Shown here piece after piece: positions 20,601 to 29,388 of a stretch of DNA of 64,000 nt. This stretch comes from Armillaria gallica. Its lineage: Eukaryota > Basidiomycota > Agaricomycetes > Agaricales > Physalacriaceae. The stretch is taken from contig JBANDB010000004.1 in assembly GCA_037576215.1 (NCBI GenBank), positions 4,278,001-4,342,000 on the forward strand. The letters run 5' to 3'. The notes below the pieces were generated by a model. That model had not been told where the DNA came from. It did no database searches and worked only from the letters and a program-made list of their open reading frames with translations. Within the stretch, counting starts at the first letter, position 1. Every line of letters begins with the position of its first letter. A program made the position numbers and the translations under genes.

Positions 20601-22470
20601 TCCATGGAAATGGGGAAAAGCGCAACAGGACGCGTTCGAAGAATTGAAACGCCTATTAGCCGAAGAGGTGGTATTGGCAATACCCACCGAGGAAGGAAAG
20701 TTCCGCGTAGAGGCGGATGCAAGTGAGGGAGCTATAGGTGCGGTATTGACGCAGGAGCAGGATGGAAAATGGCGCCCGGTCGCATTTTTATCCAAATCCC
20801 TCACTACGACAGAACGAAATTACGAAATTTACGACAAAGAACTGCTCGCGATAATGATCGCGCTCGACGAGTGGAGGCACTATCTGATGGGCGCAGCTCA
20901 GGACTTCGAAATATGGACGGACCACCAAAACCTCCAGTATTTCCGAAAACCCCAGAAACTCAATCGGCGACAAGCGCGATGGGTTACTGAGCTGGCCGAG
21001 TACCACTTTACGCTTCACCACAAATCAGGAACCGCAAACAAGAAAGCCGACTTACTTAGTCGCAGAGCAGATCACGAGCAAGGAAAGGAGGACAACGATG
21101 AGGTTATCGTCCTCAAACCCGAGCACTTCCGGGCACTAGTCATGCCCACTATCGAAGAAACCCATTCCAAGATAAAGCAAGCCACGCTCGACCACCACCG
21201 ATGGGACAAAAACATTGCGACCTCCCTAAACCACGACCGAGGACTGAAACTGAATGACGGGTTAATCTATTACGATTCCCGCATTTATATTCCTTCCGAC
21301 CACGCGTTAAGAGGCGAGATAATCGCACAAGTTCATGACCACATCACGGCAGGACACCCCGGCATAGAAAAGACTAAAGAACTCGTCTTACGAGAATATT
21401 GGTGGCCTAGAATGAAAAAAGACATAGAAGATTATGTCCGCGGCTGCGAGACGTGCCAACGAACCAAGTCGAGCACTCAAGCAAAGGCAGCACCGCTTCA
21501 TCCAAACGCCATCCCATCCCGACCCTGGACTCACATCTCCGTCGACATGGTGACTGGTTTACCAAAGAGCAACGGTTTTGACGCAATCCTGATGATCGTC
21601 GACCGTTTCTCCAAGGAAATCATACCAGTCGCATGCACCACGGAGATGTCATCGGAAGGGTGGGCCAAAATTCTACGAGACGAAGTCTACGCCAAGCACG
21701 GAATGCCCCAGGTCGTTATCAGCGACCGAGGCTCTGTGTTTGTATCCAAGTTCATGAAAGACCTTTATGACTTGCTTCAGATCAAGGCAAACGTATCCAC
21801 CGCCTACCACCCACAAACTGACGGACAGACTGAGCGAGTGAATCAGGAGGTTGAAAAATACCTCCGGATCTTCGTCAATCACCGTCAGAATGACTGGGCG
21901 GAATGGCTCTCCCTCGCGGCCTTCTCTCATAATAACCGCGCCCACTCCGCAACGGGTAAAAGTCCCTTCGAGGTTACCCATGGCTATATCGTCGAGGTCC
22001 TCCCTGGTGCCGTACGACCCCGAGCACCCTTTAGAACACCGGCCTCAACCACCTTCGTTTCAGATATACAGAAAATCCATGCCGAGGCTAAGCAAGCACT
22101 CGAAAAAGCCGCCGACCAGATGAAAGCCCAATACGACAAAAAGAAAAGACCTGCAGTTGATTACTCGGTGGGAGACAAAGTGTGGCTCGATACGAGCAAT
22201 CTGGCACTTCCACGTCCGAAGAAAAAACTTGCAGACAAAAAAACGGGCCCCTTCCCTATCATCGCCAAGATCGGAGCTTTGGCATACAAATTAAAACTCC
22301 CACCAGGCTGGCGCATCCATCCAGTATTCAACGAATCACTCCTGACGCCCTATACGCCACCCGCATTCCCTAACCAGGAACAGCCACCTCCGCCACCACC
22401 CGATCTTATTGACGGGGAGGAGCACTATGAAATCGAGCGCGTACTCGACCATAGAGACCGAAAGGTCTGA
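17611..22470 (+). CDS. pol: Gypsy Pol polyprotein, truncated in the chromodomain
   Basis: The frame opens after a TAA at 17,608-17,610 and has no ATG for several hundred bases, so it is probably reached from gag by -1 frameshifting. Counting from 17,782: a poorly conserved spacer precedes the aspartic protease (ALVDSGCTSS, near residue 475). Reverse transcriptase spans about 690-870 (catalytic YLDDIL near 830) and RNase H about 970-1095 (EADAS, DHQNLQYF, ADLLSR). The integrase has a zinc domain (H...H...CETCQ, about 1185-1230) and a DDE core (SVDMV, ISDRGS, TERVNQE, about 1250-1370). A GPY/F-like region (TGPFPI) is next. The ORF ends at a TGA (22,468-22,470) only 15 residues into the chromodomain. 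All enzymatic domains look intact. Confidence 0.93.
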   Translation, partial: GGKRDRRLDEDSVYSAARSLVSTGTPIASHDCTYISPVVSNAHSNIPATSQSDQELNLNPARNAVVTELSVRSTPNEATNIPPNEATILGTGAVVIELSAQRLASNLSQAKADGKATTRSPPIITAKHQSRPSLGEFQAAVTNVRPDGAGGQTAMLPRKRPLTEIAALRSPCRAGSFEGIASAKPPLVKETCSQAAECKSHDGALKTAPEASSRNTGPRKAKGDIIDLGSTDEASNATNRDAKIPNLDRTRDARVYLLSILKNQEDDLESGKCPRSVANAYRDEGRPDEGGTPNETRIPVITETGSKEPGKGDYYSTVRSAGNRCAVVSAHLVAPLRSDAFAESYSHSTTDQKAAGLEAASAQAVQRGHQVAFIKVPNHEDITSFTMNGNANLTPLDLENAVTSLTVVAPVWGDAKVEEAPQLSRTYTKGQTYREWLKPFGAEWTLRGVVQARTESEAKAILKNWIHKARTEEVVDSLIEAMRGMKRIDALWWLHELQEPKRLISALSDKGKDLVIPVMLGAPGTISNISTDALVDSGCTSSAINRRFVKQHHIPTRPTAAPIPVYNADGTKNSGGSITEYAEIELKIGDHSERIDLAVTDLGDKEIFLGHDWLARHNPIINWKTGGLTFARCECRKNPFTLPDADPDDRWDEELEEGDTILAIDFTRAILIRAHHANDLAAAANADKETKTFDEMVPEWCRDFNDLFDKDSFDELPDPKTWDHAIELTPNASANLDCKVYPLNRNEQAELDKFLDENLSSGRIRPSKSPMASPFFFIKKKDGKLRPVQDYRKLNEMTIKNRYPLPLISELMDKLRGAKYFSKLDVRWGYNNVRIKSGDEWKAAFRTNRGLFEPTVMFFGLTNSPATFQWMMNDIFKNLIASGAVTVYLDDILIMSRTKEEHRRITREVLRLLRKNKLFLKAEKCEFETLETEYLGVIISEGSIRMDPVKIAGIAEWPVPVKKVQLQSFLGFTNFYRRFIKGYSKVVKPMTQLTGNDPWKWGKAQQDAFEELKRLLAEEVVLAIPTEEGKFRVEADASEGAIGAVLTQEQDGKWRPVAFLSKSLTTTERNYEIYDKELLAIMIALDEWRHYLMGAAQDFEIWTDHQNLQYFRKPQKLNRRQARWVTELAEYHFTLHHKSGTANKKADLLSRRADHEQGKEDNDEVIVLKPEHFRALVMPTIEETHSKIKQATLDHHRWDKNIATSLNHDRGLKLNDGLIYYDSRIYIPSDHALRGEIIAQVHDHITAGHPGIEKTKELVLREYWWPRMKKDIEDYVRGCETCQRTKSSTQAKAAPLHPNAIPSRPWTHISVDMVTGLPKSNGFDAILMIVDRFSKEIIPVACTTEMSSEGWAKILRDEVYAKHGMPQVVISDRGSVFVSKFMKDLYDLLQIKANVSTAYHPQTDGQTERVNQEVEKYLRIFVNHRQNDWAEWLSLAAFSHNNRAHSATGKSPFEVTHGYIVEVLPGAVRPRAPFRTPASTTFVSDIQKIHAEAKQALEKAADQMKAQYDKKKRPAVDYSVGDKVWLDTSNLALPRPKKKLADKKTGPFPIIAKIGALAYKLKLPPGWRIHPVFNESLLTPYTPPAFPNQEQPPPPPPDLIDGEEHYEIERVLDHRDRKV

Positions 22471-22773
22471 GGAAAGGCTGGCGAACCATGGCACTGGGTC
22501 ACGGACTACTTCGTCAAGTGGAAAGGATATGGACCGGAATCAAACAGCTGGGTAAAGGAAGACGACATGGACGCCGATGAACTAGTCGACGAATACCTCG
22601 CAGAAAAAGTGAATCGCACCAGACAAGAGACAGGAGATTGGCAGTCCTATACAGATCCATTCACTGGTCGAAAAGTTTGGTACGACCAAGAACTCGACTG
22701 GGATTGGTTTGGTGGCAACGACGACCCCTCGACAAGCTCGAAATCGCCGTACGAAGCAACAGAGATCCCATAA
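22471..22773 (+). pseudogene. Rest of the chromodomain after the in-frame TGA
   Basis: Pol's frame stays open for 100 codons past the stop, to TAA at 22,771-22,773. It encodes WHWVTDYFVKWKGYG, PESNSWVKEDDM and DELVDEYL, the aromatic-cage and helix part of a chromodomain whose first strand (HYEIERVLDHR) lies before the stop. Chromodomains target integration to heterochromatin. Without read-through the encoded integrase lacks it. TGA could derive from CGA by one C-to-T change. Confidence 0.85.
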
Positions 22774-23110
22774 ACAAACACCGTCGAGCCCTATAACGGG
22801 GGATAGCCAACGGGCCCTCATTCACGACTTCTAACGACAATCATGCTTCCTTTCGCTCACGACTTCCAAGATGACCAATATTCCACTAAAATGCGCTCAA
22901 TAATCGGATGGGTCCAACCGGCGTCCAGGATCTAGTTTTCCACTCGCGTCACCACCATATGAAAAGTCCCCGTTCCCTCTGGGCGAACAAGGCCTTTGGG
23001 ACAAGCTGCAGCGCATATGGCATTTCTCCGAAACACTAGATGTCTCTGGGGACGGCATGACGATGAAGAAGACGGAAACTGGACTTACTAGCAGTTGGGA
23101 CACCTGCCTT

Positions 23111-23120
23111 AAGGGGGGGG
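23111..23120 (+). other. Polypurine tract of the gypsy element
   Basis: AAGGGGGGGG, three bases before the 3' LTR. This is the usual site for plus-strand priming. Confidence 0.85.
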
Positions 23121-23123
23121 TAA

Positions 23124-23671
23124 TGTTACGATTTATTCGTTTTCAGGCATCTTATCTAATCTTTAGAAGATAAGATAAGATGCTTACTCACCCACGATCT
23201 TTAGACCCGCGACTCCCGGAGAGTCTTCATAAATCTTCACATCGCTATCACGTCACAGCTCGGTTGACGTGTACTCGACCAAGGGGTATCAACGACCCGT
23301 GCACCGACACGTAGCAATGTGTGGGAGTAACACGTACTGGATACGTGCTAGCCTCGATAAACCTTGTGCTACACTCGGTTACCGTGTGTTATTATCGGCT
23401 ACCGTGTATTTGGCTTATTCACTTTCTAACACGGTAGTCACCTCTTAGTACCATTTACAGACCCTCACTTTACTATATAAGTAGCGTACTCAAAGCCTGT
23501 ATTTCCCTAGCTTTGAGCTAAAGTTTATTCATACCGAACACACTCCTTTCCTCTCTGCTAGAAAGCTCCTAAAGTGAGTCTTGAGCGTCAATCATCACAA
23601 GGGCTAGACGGTGACTGTACGAACGCGATACAGCCGATCTATTCACCTTTGATTGAAGTTCGGGTCTTACA
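23124..23671 (+). repeat. 3' LTR of the gypsy element
   Basis: 548 bp, identical to the 5' LTR except A at 23,165 in place of G. The CTGGC target duplication follows directly. Confidence 0.97.
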
Positions 23672-24215
23672 CTGGCACCATCTGTCCCAGTCCATGTAAT
23701 CTTGATCTGAGGTAAAGAATCATCGGAGTACTGCATGGCATGCAGATACGTCGGATGAAACATGGACAAAGGGATAGATATTTTGTGCACTAACAGGGCT
23801 TTATAATCTTTATGAAACACAATGTTGTTAGGATTATAAGCCATCTTGTTCTTCTCCATCACAGTATCAGAGAAGACAGTCAATAGTGTAGCATCCATGG
23901 ATGTCACAGTGGTAATGGCTGAAGGAGCTGGGGCAGTAGTCATTGTTGCAGCCTCTACTGGGGGAGCCAACAGCACTTTGGCTTCTACAGCCTTGCACAC
24001 TGTGAATGAGAATATCAGACTCATCCTTTTCATCTTCTGAGACATCCTTGGGATCCTTTCCTTGAGCCATCAACTCCTTTCACCTGTCTGCTCTCCTTGA
24101 ATTTCTCATTGCCACATCTTTGTTCATCTTTGCCTGGAGCTTGTCAAGAGCAACATCCTCAGCACTTTTTGGTCCAGGCTTCAGGTTTACTGTGCCTGTG
24201 GGGCCAGTGGGATTC
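23672..24215 (-). pseudogene. Gag of the DIRS-like element, N-terminal part
   Basis: The minus-strand frame includes PGPKSAEDVALDKLQAKMN near 24,100-24,190. After a break it continues with MAYNPNNIVFHKDYKALLVH and QIKITWTGTDGA, up to the gypsy insertion. Joined across the gypsy element at the CTGGC duplication, it continues in frame into the piece ending at 14,648. One break lies near 24,050. Confidence 0.6.
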
Positions 24216-24502
24216 AAGAGGGGCACGCAGCTAAAATCTGGCAAAGGGGGTAGGGAGGGAGGGGGGGAGGGGTGCCGACCTTAAACACGAAACTGACTTA
24301 CCTTATATAGCAGTTTGATACGTCCTCATGAGGCATTAAGTCAGTAAATTGATCAAAATGTAACCCTTTGAACGTTCTGATACACATTCTAGCCTTTTTG
24401 CGTTACTGGAGCGGTGCTGGAATCAGTTGCCATGAGGTCCGGCATGTACCCGGCAACTAGCCAGAAGTTGCTGCCAACAAATACTATGACTAAGCATCCC
24501 AA

Positions 24503-24612
24503 ATATAGCTATATTACTACCCTATATGGAAGGAGGGGAGGGGAGGGGGGGTGGGGCCAGTCCTTAAACGCGAAAATGTAGGTCACGTCGGCTATTTTAT
24601 GTCTGCACCCCT
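24503..24612 (+). repeat. Dispersed G-rich repeat, copy 3
   Basis: ATATTACTACCCTATATGG, then a long G-run, then CCTTAAACGCGAAAATGTAGGTCACGTC. This copy keeps more CpG than those at 648-760 and 7962-8062, so it is probably nearer the ancestral sequence. Confidence 0.6.
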
Positions 24613-24740
24613 CTTGGTGGGATTCACAGTAGCACTGGTTATTGGTTGTGACATTATGAGGAAAATAGATTGTCATATTAGCAGCTATAGTATAACAATA
24701 CAAGTCACAAGACTTCGACGTAGCGAAATGGAGAGTCGGC

Positions 24741-24795
24741 GGTGCTGACTGCGAGAGGAAGAAGTGAAACGATCTCTCGCAGCTTAGTCAGCACC
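24741..24795. repeat. Hairpin (inverted repeat)
   Basis: GGTGCTGACTGCGAGAG is followed about 16 bp later by its near-complement CTCTCGCAGCTTAGTCAGCACC. Its function is unknown; it may be a transposon end or a transcript hairpin. Confidence 0.5.
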
Positions 24796-24813
24796 TTATG
24801 AGCGCTGTCTTCG

Positions 24814-24958
24814 ATTATACAGTAAGAAATGAGCATGTAGTACAGACTCTGGTCTGTTTCCTTCTAAGGGACATTGATCAGAATAAAAATCCCCTCCTCC
24901 CATGGTCCATTTACCAAAAAAAAAAAGTTAGTTAACTGTAGCACAACTTATGGCAGCT
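24814..24958 (+). repeat. 145-bp direct repeat, right copy
   Basis: Same orientation as 8559-8703 and about 96% identical by eye. It lies just outside the 5' side of the minus-strand DIRS-like element. Confidence 0.75.
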
Positions 24959-25160
24959 CACACTAAAATGCCCCTCTGTTCAGCGGACCGGACCATCACA
25001 TGCCGGGCCGTTCCGAGATGTCAAAATTATAAAAATTTGATGCATGTATAAAAAGTGTCACCGGCAATGGGCATTCATCCCGGCTTTCCTTTCAACACTG
25101 ACTTTAACCGCGCTGAACGGCACTTTTTGAAGTCGTACCGATTGCCCAAATTATCGTAGC

Positions 25161-26232
25161 ATGTCGACATACAACCCCTTGGGTATGTTACTCGCGTCTT
25201 TAGCTCACCGACTCGTCTGACCTGTTAACAGAATACCCATACGCGACCAGCGAGGAATACCGAGTCGAAGACCGTCTTCGCTTATCTGACGGTACGTTCT
25301 CCTTTCCTCAGAACATCTTCTACGCCTGTTACAACTGTCTTTACTAGGCTACGTCGACCGATGCGGCGCCTCTACCTCCCACCCCGCCAAGTCCGTTGCT
25401 ACCAGTACGTGTCTGTGGCTCATTCTCGCTTCCTCGACTCATCCTCCCACTAGTCCCTCTGCACCTTCCCTTTCTCAACACAGCCCAACCCATCTACGAC
25501 AGTACGTCTCTTCTCCACATTCGCAGATCAGCTGTCTCATCACAAGATACAGAGCCCTCTTCTTGGCCCCCAATGTCCGCCGTTTCGCCATTCTTCTCTC
25601 CTGACTCATCGGGAGCTTGGTCTTCCTTCGCGTCACTCTCCACCGAGATGACCCCAGATCGTGAGTGTGCTATTTATTTCATTACGCGTACCCTGCTCAT
25701 GGAGATTCTTTTGTCAGTGCTCTTCTCCTCGCCTTCAGCATTGGACGACTGTCCGAACGTGTTTGATATCCAATTCGGACGTTCCCTACATCAACAAAAA
25801 CAGCGCGAACCACAACTTCAAGAACCGCAGCCCCCACCCCGTTTTCCCGAACAGTTTTCCTCTCCTCAACTCCGAGCTGCACCGAGTATCAATAAGTCTT
25901 CTCCAAATCCATCTTCTCAAGACAACGCTTCCTCACGCCGCCGCCACCCATGCCTCATCCCCGGATGCCAGAGGCGTTTCACCAGCCAGTATACGCTCAA
26001 AGTACATATGCAGGCACACAAACCCAAGCCTCGTGTATCCTTCGTATGCACGCTCGGCTGCGGGGAGCGGTTCTCTAGGCAACACGATCGGCTCAGACAC
26101 GAAGTGGCGAAGCACAACAAGGTTTGCGAGTTTTCGTGCGAAGCATGTGGGCGGTTTTTCTCCATGGCCAAGACACTGGGTAACCATAAGTGTCCTTCTG
26201 CGCAAGGTGGGACGAGATGGGTAAATAATTAG
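25161..26232 (+). CDS. C2H2 zinc-finger protein, likely transcription factor
   Basis: The exons that keep frame are 25,161-25,182, 25,232-25,291, 25,348-25,404, 25,484-25,660 and 25,718-26,232, giving 276 residues from MSTYNPLEYPYATSEEY. The middle is Ser/Pro-rich. The C-terminal third holds CLIPGCQRRFTSQYTLKVH (CX4CX12HX3H), then CTLGCGERFSRQHDRLRH (CX3CX12HX4H), then a partial third finger CEACGRFFSMAKTLGNHKC. It probably binds DNA in the nucleus; its targets are unknown. The last intron (25,661-25,717, 57 nt, GTGAGT...CAG) is a multiple of three without a stop, so a retained form would add 19 hydrophobic residues. A 25-nt GT-AG stretch inside exon 4 is too short to be an intron and the frame supports leaving it in. 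Confidence 0.8.
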
Positions 26233-26369
26233 TGATGATCTTCTCTTCTTTTTGTGTATTTTTACTATGTTATTTTCGGGTGCGCACAAAACGAACATTT
26301 CTGCTCGCCTTACAGTCCGTACATTCAATGATGAGGTGGGTGTCATTAGGTAGTCTAATATAATACTTT

Positions 26370-28430
26370 TTACTTGCCTCCTCTCATACGCTTCTTCTGA
26401 TCCAAGACAGCCTTTCTCAGACGTATCGCCTTGGGGGTAACCTCTACAAGTTCATCATCAGCCATATACGCTATACTCTCCTCAAGGGACATGATTCTCG
26501 GACTCGCGATAACCAACTTCTCGTCCGCGCCTGCCGCTCTGATGTTGGTGAGCTTCTTCTTCTCGCAAGGGTTCACATATAGATCCGATGCCTTCGAACA
26601 CTCGCCAATGACCATTCCCGGATAAGACGTTCGTCGTCGGGTGGATGAACATGATTCCGCGAGCTTGGAGAGGCGCGATAGCGTAGGCGGAGGACTCGCC
26701 TAGGGACATAGAGATAAGAGAGCCGTTGCGTCCCGTATCAATGGGGCCCTTGTACGGCATATAGCCTAAGAATATATGGTTGAGTGTACTGTATACATGT
26801 TATTCAGCAAAACAAATGACAGAAAGCGGTAATTCTTACCCCTCCCCATGGACGTCATTTTTAAATTCTCCAGCCATATAGCCAAGTAGACCGCGAGCAG
26901 GCACCTCCATCTCAATCCGCATGAACCCAGGCTCTGCCGGCTCGTAGTTCTTCATCTCGCCTTTGCGCATCGTGAGCTTCTGAATGACCGTACCCGCCCA
27001 CTCTTCCTTGACGATTATAACGCAATCCTCGATAGGCTCAAGGTTCTGGCCGGGATTATCGGGATCAGGGATCATGACAGCTTTGGGCGGGCCAATCGTA
27101 AACTCAAAACCTTCGCGACGAAGGGTCTCAAAGAGGACACCGAGATGTAAAACACCACGACCACGGAGTTCCAAGGACTCGGCTGTCGCGCCGGGCAGAA
27201 CGCGTAGAGCAACGTTAGTCTCGGCCTCGCGCAGTAGACGCTCACGAATAACCTGACTGGTCAGCTTGCTACCTTCCTTTCCAGCGACTGGACTATCATT
27301 AGGGTAGATACGGACGGAGATTGTCGGAGGGTCGATGGGAGTTGTCTTCAGAGGTTTCACATCGTCTCCTGGGCTAACCAAGCTGACATTGACGCCGCCA
27401 ATGCCTGCCTGAATCTTGATACCAGCAATAGAAACGATCTCGCCTGCAGCGGCTTCCTCACGCTCTACCCTCTCTAGACCAGCACGAGAAAAGATCTTTT
27501 TGACCTTTCCGTCTCCGACTTTGTTGCCTTCTGCATCGAGCGCCCAAAGAGTGTCTCCCACGCGCAGCTGACCTGACTGAATACGCCCTAGATAGAGCAT
27601 ACCGACATACGAGTCACTTTCTATCTGAACGGTGAGCATGGAGAAGGGAGCGTCGGGGGACAGATGTGTGGGGGGCGGGACCTGGGAGAGGATCAAATCA
27701 AAGAGCGGTTGCATGTTGCCGTTCGTCGGTGCTGGTGGGGGCTGGTCAAAGGTGGCCCAGCCCTCCTTTGCAGAGGCATACACGACGGGGTAGTCCATCT
27801 GGTCGTCGGTAGCGCCAAGGGTCGCAAAGAGGTCGAAGAGATCGCTCTCTACTTGAGCGGGGCGACTGGTGGGACGGTCAGCCTTGTTGAGGACTACCAG
27901 AGACCTAGACGAGTCAGATAGAGCAACGAGAAAGAGATGAAAAGACAGACTTGAGTCCTCTTGCCAGTGCCTTGCCTAATACGAACCGAGTCTGTGTCAT
28001 TGGGCCCTCTGTAGCATCTACAACGAGGGCGACACCGTCCACCATACTGAGAACACGCTCGACTTCTCCTCCGAAATCTGCGTGACCAGGCGTGTCGACG
28101 ATATTGATGAGGTTGTCGCGGTATTTGATGCTAGTGCACTTTGACAAAATGGTGATACCACGTTCCTTTTCGAGATCGTTCGAGTCCATGACGCGATCCG
28201 TGGGTGCTTCATTGGCGCCTGCAGTGGAAGTACCAGATTGACGGAGGAGCTGGTCAACGAGCGTGGTTTTACCATGGTCGACTGAAGAATGAGTCAGGTA
28301 ATGTTTGTAAAGACTGGATGGACTTACCATGGGCTATGATAGCAATATTGCGTATGTTTTCTGTGGCATAGCAGCGACGAAAGAGAGGCCTTGCGATTAT
28401 GGGCAATCGCAGAAAGGCATTTCGAAGCAT
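26370..28430 (-). CDS. typA: TypA/BipA-type translational GTPase, apparent frameshift
   Basis: Exons on the minus strand are 28,328-28,430, 27,951-28,281, 26,840-27,904 and 26,370-26,788. A basic N-terminus ([20 protein letters not shown]) suggests mitochondrial import. G motifs: HVDHGKTTL (split by intron 1), [19 protein letters not shown]. Domain II, the EF-G-like domain ([18 protein letters not shown]) and the BipA C-terminal domain ([41 protein letters not shown]) follow. BipA proteins act on ribosomes in assembly or stress. Between HPTT and YPGMVIGE the frame shifts by one base (about 26,619-26,628, an extra T in GTCTTATCC on the coding strand). As written, translation would run out of frame and lose the last 80 residues. 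All else is intact, so sequencing error and recent mutation are both possible. Confidence 0.85.
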
Positions 28431-29388
28431 CAGTGCAAGTGGCAAGCAAAAGATTAGTCAGCACCTTAGACTTACTGTATACCGCGATCAGCGCGACGAG
28501 TTCGACTCACGGGTCCAGACGGCTTCACGAACGACGAAACGCCCAAAGCAAAAATTCCCAAACCACACTCGAAGGCCAATCCATTCGCTTTCGTCGTGGT
28601 CCAAAAGCGCTCCAACCACCACCGCTACACCGCCTGCGCTCAAATGGTTGATGTTTTGCTTCTCATAGGTAAGGGTGATGCTTTGACTGATTACCTAGTG
28701 GAGAGGATACGTTGGAGTTGTCCTAAGATCCTCAAGTGAGAGTGTTTTCTGCTTCGCGAAACTTATCTACTCGAAATGCTCAGATGTGTTCCGTACGATG
28801 CTTATGCAATGTCGTTTACTGTTTATACACTTAGCAAGCCATCTAGGTGATGCCTTATCTTTCACGGTGAGCAATTGAGAACTGGACATGGGCAAGCATC
28901 TGAACGTTGAACAGTCAAGAGGCGGAGAGCGTGCCAATCACAGATTTGGAAGCGTATACTTGGGTAGGTCTATCAGCACAAGGTTTGGATGGATCGGAGT
29001 GGCTGCTGGCGCGGTATATAAGCCTATTTTCTCTATAGCCTTGATGGATGGATGTATAACCAATGATAGAAGAACATATCAAATGTAATGATGAGCCGAT
29101 TCTGCGTGCAAGTCGGTGCAACCGACTCAGACTGTCGGCTCTTTCTCAGCTCGTACATGATTACCATGTGCTTCGGTTGATTTTGCGGTCTGTGCGCCTT
29201 TTTAGCATGGTGCGCGAATTGTCCAAAGAGTGAAGCGACATTCCACGAGAGATGGCCTCACGACCATCGGGTAACTAGGAAACATGGTTGAATGTCTAGC
29301 GAAAAGATAAAGCAGCGGTAACTTACCGGTTGCAGGTCCTGAGAGTCTACGGCGGACATTGACGAAGCATAGTCAGGCAGTATAAGAT
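28431..29388. other. Upstream region of typA, no gene seen
   Basis: No convincing coding sequence. Blocks of this region (GTTTTCTGTGGCATAGCAG in exon 1, then TTAGTCAGCACCTTAGAC, GCGCGGTATATAAG and CTTTCTCAGCTCGTAC) recur in order at 34,160-34,500. A possible TATA-like GGTATATAAG lies near 29,014. Confidence 0.4.

Larger units (their letters stand above)
14654..23671 (+). mobile_element. Young Ty3/gypsy chromovirus-type LTR retrotransposon
   Basis: A full-length 9,018-bp element with 548-bp LTRs (14,654-15,201 and 23,124-23,671) that begin TGTTACG and end TCTTACA. They differ only at G14695/A23165, so insertion was recent. CTGGC lies at 14,649-14,653 and again at 23,672-23,676. Order: LTR, primer-binding site, ORF1 overlapping gag, gag, pol (protease, RT, RNase H, integrase, broken chromodomain), polypurine tract, LTR. 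The insertion splits the gag of the DIRS-like element. The chromodomain places it among the chromoviruses. Confidence 0.97.
8950..24230 (-). mobile_element. Decayed DIRS-like (tyrosine recombinase) retroelement, nested host
   Basis: Minus-strand pieces in DIRS order: Gag with two zinc knuckles (24,215 down to 13,943, split by the gypsy element), reverse transcriptase and RNase H (13,941 to about 12,000), then a tyrosine recombinase (10,299 to about 8950). There is no integrase and no LTR pair of the usual kind. Removing the gypsy element (14,654-23,671) and one CTGGC rejoins Gag in frame. Several stops and frameshifts show that it is dead. The CpG-rich block at about 10,250-12,000 looks like a second insertion. 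The outer boundaries are not certain. Confidence 0.7.
24236..25160. other. Intergenic, repeats only
   Basis: No gene seen. It holds a partial G-rich repeat (24,236-24,312), a better copy (24,503-24,612), a hairpin (24,741-24,795) and the right 145-bp direct repeat (24,814-24,958). The last 200 bp are the upstream region of the zinc-finger gene. Confidence 0.5.

Noticed and set aside
25502..25526. Possible 25-nt intron in the zinc-finger gene
   Set aside because: Too short to splice, and leaving it in gives the frame of the zinc fingers.
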